A DNA stretch of 9,850 bases, taken from the NCBI GenBank assembly GCA_002299865.1, contig DBNV01000073.1, positions 854-10,703 of the forward strand, read 5' to 3'. Positions 1-5,255 of this stretch are shown one piece after another. The notes under the pieces are model-generated. The model did not search any database. It saw only the letters and a program-made list of their open reading frames with translations, and was not told where the DNA came from. The first letter of the stretch is position 1. Each line of letters begins with the position of its first letter. The translations under genes were made by a program, and so were the position numbers. This stretch comes from Desulfonatronaceae bacterium UBA663 (GTDB lineage Bacteria; Desulfobacterota; Desulfovibrionia; Desulfovibrionales; Desulfonatronaceae).

Positions 1-2
1 AT

Positions 3-182
3 GCCTATTTTCAAGTGAAACTGCAATTCGTTCACCGGAATTCCGTTCCTTCGAAGAAGAATCGTCTGATTGTTCATTTGAAAGCGCGACAATTTATTGC
101 CAGAGCCGCTGACCTGTATCGCCTCCAGGCATTGCTCAAGCTGCTGCAATTCGGTGAACTGGACAGCAGACGGCTGGTTTAA
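3..182 (+). CDS. 3' end of an unrecognised protein gene (partial)
   Basis: Reading frame 3 is open from the window edge to a TAA at 180-182 and gives about 59 residues. The other two forward frames are broken by stops at 16-18 and near 111. The translation is rich in basic residues, leucine and glutamine, with an amphipathic-looking C-terminal half that ends in GELDSRRLV. It has no motif I recognise and no membrane segment. The start lies outside the window, so family and length cannot be judged. It is called coding because the frame is open and its composition looks protein-like; no homology supports it. The membrane protein gene follows about 117 bases later on the same strand and could be co-transcribed. 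Confidence 0.45.
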   Translation, partial: AYFQVKLQFVHRNSVPSKKNRLIVHLKARQFIARAADLYRLQALLKLLQFGELDSRRLV

Positions 183-260
183 GTCCAAAATGTTCTGCGG
201 GACAAGGCAATGATCTAGATCCGCGGCTAGGCCCTGAAGCGAGGCAGACCAAAGGAGGCC

Positions 261-302
261 ATGCGGGTCAAGAAGTGGCTGAAAAAATGGCTGTGGGAAT
301 GA
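261..302 (+). CDS. possible 13-aa leader peptide, lysine/tryptophan rich
   Basis: ATG at 261 opens a 13-codon frame (MRVKKWLKKWLWE) ending at TGA 300-302. A full Shine-Dalgarno, AGGAGG at 253-258, lies just upstream, but only two bases separate it from the ATG, which is closer than usual. The stop overlaps the ATG (299-301) of the next gene in an ATGA arrangement, a standard form of translational coupling. The peptide is cationic and amphipathic with three tryptophans. It could be a coupling or leader peptide, a small membrane-active peptide, or chance. The strong ribosome site with no other start codon at normal spacing is the main argument for it. Confidence 0.3.
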   Translation: MRVKKWLKKWLWE

Positions 303-625
303 CAAGCTTCCGCAAGGTTCATGGCCGTCGTGTTGCTTCAACATCAAATGAAAATCTTCCTGTTTCCAGGCCAAAATTTTTATGGCTAGTGGTGATCGGA
401 CTGATCGCCTCGGTGATCGTCGTTCCGGTGCTGCTGCACAGCCTGCAGAAAGCCGAGGTGAGTTGGGCCGCAGAATGGATCACCACGCAACGCTGGCAGG
501 TTCAGCGCACCGTGAGTACGATCATGGTCATCATCAGCGGCTCGGTCGCCGCCATCTGGACCAGCCTGCGCTTTGACAAGCAGAAACAAAAATACCTGGC
601 CAAGTTCAAGAAGGGAGGAAAGTAA
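299..625 (+). CDS. small two-helix membrane protein of unknown function
   Basis: The protein has 108 residues if it starts at ATG 299. A basic N-terminus is followed by two hydrophobic segments (about residues 27-48 and 72-90), a short loop containing three tryptophans (about 51-71), and a lysine-rich tail ending KFKKGGK. This suggests an inner-membrane protein with both ends in the cytoplasm. In-frame alternatives are GTG 275 and ATG 287. None of the three starts has its own well-placed ribosome site; 299 is preferred because it overlaps the stop of the short upstream frame. The only strong Shine-Dalgarno (253-258) is too far from 275. I do not recognise the family. A strong terminator follows the stop within about 15 bases, so this is the last gene of its transcript. 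Confidence 0.6.
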   Translation: MTSFRKVHGRRVASTSNENLPVSRPKFLWLVVIGLIASVIVVPVLLHSLQKAEVSWAAEWITTQRWQVQRTVSTIMVIISGSVAAIWTSLRFDKQKQKYLAKFKKGGK

Positions 626-637
626 AAAACGGCGTGC

Positions 638-671
638 AAAAAAAACGGAGCCTTCAAGGCTCCGTTTTTTT
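638..671. terminator. bidirectional intrinsic terminator
   Basis: A perfect 9-bp stem (645-653 with 657-665) closes a three-base loop. It is flanked by eight A's on the left (638-645) and seven T's on the right (665-671). Read on either strand it is a GC-rich hairpin followed by a U-tract. It can therefore end both the + strand membrane-protein transcript and the minus-strand dsrC transcript, which converge here. Confidence 0.93.
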
Positions 672-690
672 GAGAATATGAAGACGTCTG

Positions 691-1008
691 CTATACGCAG
701 CCGGTCGGCTTGGGCAGGCCGGCCATTTTGCAGGCTCCCTTGCCGGGTCCAGAGGGAAACAGTTCATAAATGTGCTTCAGCTTGTAGCCGGTAACCTTGG
801 ACAGGATCCGAACCATGGGGGCGATACCGTTCTTCTTGTAGTAGTCCTGCAGAAACTCGATAACCTTCTGGTGCTCATCGGTCAGGTCCTTGATGCCTTC
901 GCTTTCCTTCACGTATTCAACCCATTCCGGACACCAGTCGTCAAAACGCTGCAAGAAACCATCTTCGTCGATCTCAAAAGCTCTTCCCTTGAATTCAACT
1001 TTCGCCAT
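691..1008 (-). CDS. dsrC: DsrC, sulfur-carrier protein of dissimilatory sulfite reduction
   Basis: This is a 105-residue cytoplasmic protein of the DsrC/TusE family. In sulfate reducers DsrC works with sulfite reductase DsrAB: its two C-terminal cysteines carry the sulfite sulfur as a trisulfide, which the DsrMKJOP membrane complex is thought to reduce. Both cysteines are present, Cys93 (GACKMAG) and the penultimate Cys104 (TGCV), with the diagnostic spacing of 11. The flexible C-terminal arm PSGPGKGACKMAGLPKPTG is intact, and DDWCPEW near residues 23-29 is as in Desulfovibrio DsrC. The start at 1008 has AAGGAGG seven bases upstream. The gene stands apart from dsrAB, as is usual for dsrC in this group. 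A bidirectional terminator lies just past the stop. Confidence 0.97.
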   Translation of the reverse strand: MAKVEFKGRAFEIDEDGFLQRFDDWCPEWVEYVKESEGIKDLTDEHQKVIEFLQDYYKKNGIAPMVRILSKVTGYKLKHIYELFPSGPGKGACKMAGLPKPTGCV

Positions 1009-1173
1009 TGGAAAACCTCCTTAAAACGATTGTTTAAACCTGAAATGACTGTACTGGCAGCACCATCCAAGAACCCTTGTCAAAAAGCCTGGACCAAGGC
1101 CGCAGGCAATTTTGCAATAAAAACAAGCTGTTGAGAATAAAGCGGCAATGGTGCAGTTCGCTGTGGCGTCCGT

Positions 1174-1201
1174 GCTATAACACACTGCAACACTGAATCA
1201 A
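1174..1201 (-). promoter_or_regulatory. candidate dsrC promoter with tandem repeat in the spacer
   Basis: On the minus strand TTGATT (1196-1201) and TATAGC (1174-1179) are 16 bases apart, each matching the sigma-70 consensus at four of six positions; the -10 is preceded by TG. The spacer contains a direct repeat on the + strand, ACACTG at 1182-1187 and again at 1190-1195. This would give dsrC a leader of about 160 bases. A second weak candidate is TTGACA (1239-1244) with TACTAA (1216-1221), 17 bases apart. That one overlaps a 7-bp inverted repeat (1211-1217 with 1222-1228). Neither is certain. Confidence 0.35.
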
Positions 1202-1292
1202 CGCACTCCTTCGCCTTAGTAAAGGCGATAGATTTTCTTGTCAATGGCCAAGGCAAGGCTTAGACGAGCAAAAGCCTTTGCGTCACCACTTT

Positions 1293-3047
1293 TCAGAAAT
1301 ACCGCCGGATAGCAACGGACCGCCCCAGCAACTCCTCCAGGTGAGGCTTGACAAAGTCCAGCCCTGAGTCCAACTCCAATGCCGACTGCAGGAGTTCGGC
1401 GGCCTCTTCGACACGCCCCAGAAACTTGGCGCACAACCCTTTATTTGCCAGATCTACGGCCGAGCCGCTGTCCAAGTCCAATGCGGCCTGAAAATCCTGC
1501 TCCGCAGACGCGTATTGCTCCATCTTGAACTTGGCCACTCCCCGGAGGTTGAAGTACTCCTTCAGTTCGGGACACAAGCCAATGGCTCTGTCCAGATGCG
1601 TGATGCTTGAAGCCCAATCGCTGTCTCTGGTCAGGGCGTACCCCTGATAGAAAGCGGCCAGTGCCCTGTCGTCGTCGTGATCGAGCCTAGGTTCGCTTCG
1701 GGCCAAAAGCCCCAGGGCCTCCTGGTTTCGGTCCAGGCGGATGGCCAAAAGACCTTCAAAAAAGTCGAGAAAGGACGCGCCGGGATAGAATCGGCGCAAT
1801 GCAAACAAGCCGGCCTGAGCCTGCTCTGCGGGATAGTCCTCGGTCAGAATACGTCCCACGAAAAGACCCAAAGAGGGACGCAGTGCCCGTTCGCGAAACT
1901 GAAATCCCGGCACAAAGGAATAATGGGCCGGGACGCCAAGATCATGGTGAGTCGTGTCCATGCTGTACGCGTACAGGCCCATGAAAGCCAGACTGTTCGT
2001 CAGGGTCTGGAGTTCCTCGAAAATGTCCCCACTGGCGATGGAGGGCAAGCTGTCCAGGCTGACCGTCGGCCCTTGCTCCAGCCAGGCCAGTTGCGAAAGG
2101 GCGGTGAACTTGGGCAGCCCCGAGGCCTCGTAATTACTACCGGTTGCAAAGTCACCGGCCAGTTGGGCCACTTCGGTCAAGGCGCGGATCGCGGCCTTGG
2201 CCGGAGTGGCCGCTGTCCCGGCGGTGAATACGATCTCGCTGCGGTCCGGAAAAGTCGCCGGATCATAGGCCACAGCAGCGACCGTGGGGGCAGGCAGACC
2301 AAGTGAGAAATCTTTGAGCAGGACGCGCACACCCTGACGCGCAAAAGCCTCCCACAAATTCCGCAAGACCGGATCATTCAAGGCGCCTGGATCGACGGTC
2401 GGCGTTGTCATGCGTTCATGATCCACCACAGCGCAGACATGGCGTTCGATCAATTCGCAAAGCCCTTGCAGAATGGATTCCTCAGCGGTGTTCCCCGCAG
2501 AAGAGCCGTTGAATTCATTGATTTTCTTGAACCAATCCAGGGGCGCAAACACCTCTTTCCCCGTGCGAACCTCGGTTGCCGGGCCGAAACGCCAAGACAC
2601 AAGGTCCATGATTTCACGGGCATGCTCCAGGGCAATGTCCTCGTCCACGGACTTGATGATTTCACCGATGGGCAGCACGCCTCCGGGCCACCGCTGTTCG
2701 GCCTGGCTCCAAGTGGCCGTAACAAAACGGCCGGCATCAGCCCAAAAACTGAAAAAGCTGAAACGTTCGGCCAGTTCCATCAAAGCTGAAGCCTCGGCCT
2801 GGATGGCGGAGGCCCCCTTGCCCATCTGCTTGCGCGTGGGCATCACGGCACGGGCCAGCTGCCCGCACATGCTCATGAACACCGGAATGCCCAACCGACC
2901 GGTGTCGATGCGCCGGGTGCGCGCCAGGATGTCGTCCCCAAAGGCGGCAAAGACCGCGCGGACCTTGGCCACTGTCTGCTCCGGCGGACAGACCTTGTCC
3001 AGTTCCAGGGTATGCCCCTTTGCACAGGGGCCGAGTCGAATGCTCAT
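1293..3047 (-). CDS. YcaO-domain protein with C-terminal TPR repeats
   Basis: The protein has 584 residues. YcaO enzymes bind ATP and phosphorylate backbone amides, giving azolines or thioamides in RiPPs and thioglycine in methyl-CoM reductase. The ATP/Mg signature is visible: GKGASAIQAEASALMELAER (residues 76-95), then NGSSAGNTAEES (180-191) leading into CELIERH (197-203), and RALTEVAQ (288-295). From about residue 415 to 575 the sequence is helical with TPR spacing (FYQGYAL, FNLRGVAKFKMEQYASAEQDFQAAL, LANKGLCAKFLGRVEEAAELLQSAL), a likely protein-docking region. The C-terminus RRYF lacks the proline-rich tail of azoline-forming YcaO enzymes. No TfuA or E1-like partner gene is nearby. Its ATG overlaps the stop of the upstream methyltransferase gene by four bases, so the two are probably coupled. 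dsrC follows 284 bases downstream. The substrate is unknown. Confidence 0.9.
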   Translation of the reverse strand: MSIRLGPCAKGHTLELDKVCPPEQTVAKVRAVFAAFGDDILARTRRIDTGRLGIPVFMSMCGQLARAVMPTRKQMGKGASAIQAEASALMELAERFSFFSFWADAGRFVTATWSQAEQRWPGGVLPIGEIIKSVDEDIALEHAREIMDLVSWRFGPATEVRTGKEVFAPLDWFKKINEFNGSSAGNTAEESILQGLCELIERHVCAVVDHERMTTPTVDPGALNDPVLRNLWEAFARQGVRVLLKDFSLGLPAPTVAAVAYDPATFPDRSEIVFTAGTAATPAKAAIRALTEVAQLAGDFATGSNYEASGLPKFTALSQLAWLEQGPTVSLDSLPSIASGDIFEELQTLTNSLAFMGLYAYSMDTTHHDLGVPAHYSFVPGFQFRERALRPSLGLFVGRILTEDYPAEQAQAGLFALRRFYPGASFLDFFEGLLAIRLDRNQEALGLLARSEPRLDHDDDRALAAFYQGYALTRDSDWASSITHLDRAIGLCPELKEYFNLRGVAKFKMEQYASAEQDFQAALDLDSGSAVDLANKGLCAKFLGRVEEAAELLQSALELDSGLDFVKPHLEELLGRSVAIRRYF

Positions 3048-3802
3048 AATGGCCTCATCCGATAGACATAAATGTTGTGCTCAACTCCTTCCCGCGAGGC
3101 GCCGCAAAGGGACCCGGGCACCATGCTCCGGGCGATGCGGAAATGGTCCTTGGCGGCAACGAAAAACTTCAAAACAGGCCTTCCTTCGTCTGCGGAGAGC
3201 AGAATCTCGAAAGGAACATTCGAAGGGATGTGATCGCGCAAAAATTGGAGCAAGGGAGCGAAGAAGAACTCCTTATAAAGGATTTCTGAAGCAATGATCT
3301 GTGAGTAAACTCCCTGATGCCCTCCCGTGACAAAATCCACCAAGGCCACCTCCGCGTTGTGGGCCAGATCGTTGCGCAGGATGTTGATCCGGGCGAACAG
3401 CAAGGCTTCGGGGTTGTTGTCGCTGATCACCACCCGGAACCCCCGGCGGGCTGCGAACAGCCCGGCAATCCCCAGTCCGGCGCCGAGCTCCAAGACCTTG
3501 TCGCCTTTTTTGGGCGTCTGTCGCTGCATGTACATGGCCAAGGGCAGAGACGCCGGCCAGATCCGGGCCCATAACGGCAGGGCCTCAAGGCCCTTGTTTG
3601 TTTCCAGTTGTTCCACCTGTCGGTCGATATAGGCCGGCATGTCGGTGATCTGAAGACAATCCAGGACTTCCGCCCCCACCCGAACGGCGTCGAAGTGGAC
3701 GCCGTGAACGGCCCCGACCAGGTCCATCAATTCCTGCAACAACGCCTCCCGCAGGAGGCCGTTCAGTTCATCAACGGTCACGCCTCGTCCAAAAAGCTTC
3801 AT
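3044..3802 (-). CDS. class I SAM-dependent methyltransferase, lysine-methyltransferase-like
   Basis: The protein has 252 residues. The SAM-binding motif VLELGAGLG (103-111) and the ribose-binding acidic residue in VVISDNN (Asp128) are intact. PLWARIWPAS (76-85) before motif I and ASEILY (171-176) after it resemble the Methyltransf_16/METTL20 group, whose members methylate lysines on proteins. An N-terminal helical region of about 70 residues precedes the core and may choose the target. The TGA stop overlaps the YcaO start in ATGA, so the two products are probably made together and may act on the same substrate. The ribosome site is unusual: a run of seven G's (minus strand, 3806-3812) ends three bases before the ATG. 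Fold and cofactor are clear. Protein lysine methylation is inferred from family resemblance; a small-molecule substrate is not excluded. Confidence 0.85.
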   Translation of the reverse strand: MKLFGRGVTVDELNGLLREALLQELMDLVGAVHGVHFDAVRVGAEVLDCLQITDMPAYIDRQVEQLETNKGLEALPLWARIWPASLPLAMYMQRQTPKKGDKVLELGAGLGIAGLFAARRGFRVVISDNNPEALLFARINILRNDLAHNAEVALVDFVTGGHQGVYSQIIASEILYKEFFFAPLLQFLRDHIPSNVPFEILLSADEGRPVLKFFVAAKDHFRIARSMVPGSLCGASREGVEHNIYVYRMRPL

Positions 3803-3901
3803 CAGCCCCCCCAGGGACGGAGGCTGTCCGCGTTAAGTTTGGAGCAAGACTGAGGGCAGGCGGCTGAACTCAAAACAGAATACCAAAAAGGAAAGATCCG
3901 A

Positions 3902-3977
<76 letters not shown>

Positions 3978-3989
3978 ATGAATAAAAAA

Positions 3990-4064
3990 TGGAGGCGGCA
4001 TCCGGATTTGAACCGGAGAATCGCGGTTTTGCAGACCGCTGCCTTACCACTTGGCTATGCCGCC
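3990..4064 (-). tRNA. tRNA-Cys (anticodon GCA)
   Basis: A 75-base cloverleaf with encoded CCA (3990-3992), acceptor stem GGCGGCA/TGCCGCC, anticodon loop CTGCAAA with GCA at 4030-4032, a T loop GTTCAAAT, and U at the discriminator position as required by cysteinyl-tRNA synthetase. It is the middle gene of the Gly-Cys-Gly cluster, separated from its neighbours by 12 and 7 bases. Confidence 0.97.
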
Positions 4065-4071
4065 AACAAAA

Positions 4072-4146
<75 letters not shown>

Positions 4147-4159
4147 TCAAAAGAAAGTT

Positions 4160-4188
4160 TACCTAGTCAAGGCATCCAAGTCTGTCAA
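4160..4188 (-). promoter_or_regulatory. promoter of the tRNA cluster
   Basis: On the minus strand a perfect -35 TTGACA (4183-4188) is followed after 17 bases by TAGGTA (4160-4165), whose first two and last bases match the consensus. The mature 5' end of the first tRNA is 13 bases past the -10, a normal distance for a short trimmed leader. The same promoter may also feed the methyltransferase/YcaO genes, since no terminator is evident after the tRNAs. Confidence 0.6.
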
Positions 4189-4209
4189 GGGTCGTGTGGG
4201 AAGCAAAGA

Positions 4210-4237
4210 TTGACACTGTCCTTTCCTTAACGATAAT
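4210..4237 (+). promoter_or_regulatory. peroxiredoxin gene promoter
   Basis: Perfect -35 TTGACA (4210-4215) and GATAAT (4232-4237, five of six consensus bases), 16 bases apart. It points toward the peroxiredoxin gene and gives a leader of roughly 75 bases. Its -35 lies 21 bases from the -35 of the divergent tRNA promoter. Confidence 0.6.
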
Positions 4238-4249
4238 ATTGATCATTAC
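4232..4249 (+). promoter_or_regulatory. candidate PerR/Fur-type operator overlapping the -10
   Basis: The 18 bases read as three hexamers, GATAAT, ATTGAT and CATTAC. The first and third match the Fur-box hexamers at six and five positions, the middle one at three. The inner 15 bases (4234-4248) form an imperfect 7-1-7 palindrome with five of seven pairs. The site covers the -10, where bound repressor would block transcription. PerR control of peroxiredoxins is well known in other bacteria; its use here is inferred. Confidence 0.4.
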
Positions 4250-4317
4250 TTCTTACAGCAGGGGCTGGATGGTCCTCCCTGTTCCGTATTCTTCACTTCA
4301 ACAAGGAGGTAATGATC

Positions 4318-4950
4318 ATGAGTTGCGAAGTTCACGTTCATCATCAACCCATCGAACATGCCAAGGTCGGCAAAAAGGTCATGGACTTCACGTTGGAAAC
4401 ATATGTTCCCAGGGAAGGCTGCTTTGGTTCGGTCAATCTGGAGAAACTGCAACAAGACGGCAAATGGACCATCTTGTTTTTTTATCCTGCGGACTTCACC
4501 TTTGTCTGCCCGACGGAACTGGCCGACTTGGCGGAAAAACACGCCGCCCTTGAACAACTGGGATGCGAGGTGATCGCCGTGTCTACGGACACCAAATTCT
4601 CGCATTTGGCATGGCGCAACAGCGAAAGGCTGTTGGAAGGCGTCAAATACATCATGGCCGCAGATCCCACCGGCGCTTTGTCCAGATATTTCGGCGTCTA
4701 CGATTGCGAAACCGGCCTTGACCTGCGCGGCACTTTCGTCATCAACCCGGACGGAATGCTGATTTCCTCCGAGATCAATTTCTACAATGTGGGACGCAAT
4801 TCCGACGAATTGTACCGGAAGATGGAGGCCAACATCCACCTGCGCGAACACCCGGAACAGGCCTGCCCGGCCAAATGGACCAAGGGCACCAAGACGCTCA
4901 CCCCGTCTGAAAAACTGGTGGGCAAGGTCTACGAATCCCTTCAGGAATAA
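4318..4950 (+). CDS. ahpC: 2-Cys peroxiredoxin, AhpC/Prx1 type
   Basis: This is a cytoplasmic thiol peroxidase that reduces hydrogen peroxide and organic hydroperoxides. It has 210 residues from the chosen start. The peroxidatic cysteine is Cys64 in DFTFVCPTE, with Thr61 and Arg160 completing the active site. The resolving cysteine is Cys183 in QACPAKW, so it is a typical 2-Cys enzyme that forms an intersubunit disulfide. The N-terminus SCEVHVHHQ has a cysteine and three histidines within nine residues, which is unusual. ATG 4312 is also in frame, but AAGGAGG (4303-4309) lies only two bases from it and eight from ATG 4318, so 4318 is preferred. No ahpF follows; a terminator does, so the reductant (thioredoxin or rubredoxin system) is encoded elsewhere. 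A role in oxygen defence of an anaerobe is the likely context. Confidence 0.95.
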   Translation: MSCEVHVHHQPIEHAKVGKKVMDFTLETYVPREGCFGSVNLEKLQQDGKWTILFFYPADFTFVCPTELADLAEKHAALEQLGCEVIAVSTDTKFSHLAWRNSERLLEGVKYIMAADPTGALSRYFGVYDCETGLDLRGTFVINPDGMLISSEINFYNVGRNSDELYRKMEANIHLREHPEQACPAKWTKGTKTLTPSEKLVGKVYESLQE

Positions 4951-4968
4951 CCCTCACGCTCTCTCCCG

Positions 4969-4994
4969 GGCCGGCCGAAAGGTCGGCCTTTTTT
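4969..4994 (+). terminator. intrinsic terminator of the peroxiredoxin gene
   Basis: An 8-bp GC-rich stem (4969-4976 with 4981-4988, one G-U pair) with a GAAA tetraloop, followed by six T's (4989-4994). It begins 18 bases after the stop codon. On the minus strand it has no U-tract, so it should not stop transcripts of the converging leucine operon. Confidence 0.93.
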
Positions 4995-5003
4995 CGTTCG
5001 GAA

Positions 5004-5210
5004 TCAACGCCTGAACAGATTGATCAGCAGGGTCAGGACGATGCTGATCACGATCATGGACGTGATGGGGATGAAAACCCTGGTCCGTCCGACTTCGATG
5101 CGGATGTCGCCCGGCAGCTTGCCGAACCAGTTCAGCAGCCACGGCGCATAGAGCCAGGCTATACCTACGGCGATGAACACGCACCCGACGATGATCAGCA
5201 GCCGAGCCAT
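5004..5210 (-). CDS. DUF2905 family small membrane protein
   Basis: The protein has 68 residues with two membrane helices (about 4-20 and 47-65) joined by a short segment holding the family signature GKLPGDIRIE (30-39), and it ends in LFRR. Length and layout are typical of DUF2905, a widespread bacterial family without a known function. The start at 5210 has AGGAAG six bases upstream. It is the last gene on the leucine operon strand, 45 bases after leuB, and is probably co-transcribed with it. That position may reflect convenience rather than a role in leucine synthesis. No terminator is seen after the stop on this strand. Confidence 0.88.
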   Translation of the reverse strand: MARLLIIVGCVFIAVGIAWLYAPWLLNWFGKLPGDIRIEVGRTRVFIPITSMIVISIVLTLLINLFRR

Positions 5211-5255
5211 GACGATCTTCCTGCTTGCGCTTTACCTCGGCTTTAGGACAAATAA

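Noticed and set aside
1255..1278. terminator after the YcaO gene
   Set aside because: A 7-bp inverted repeat (1255-1261/1272-1278) is present, but no U-tract follows on the minus strand.
2473..3297. 274-codon + strand open frame across the ycaO/methyltransferase junction
   Set aside because: It lies antisense to two well-supported genes; its low-complexity Ser/Arg/Ala composition is typical of a shadow frame.
4246..4851. 201-codon minus-strand frame opposite the peroxiredoxin gene
   Set aside because: It covers the peroxiredoxin promoter and coding region in antisense and has no motif.
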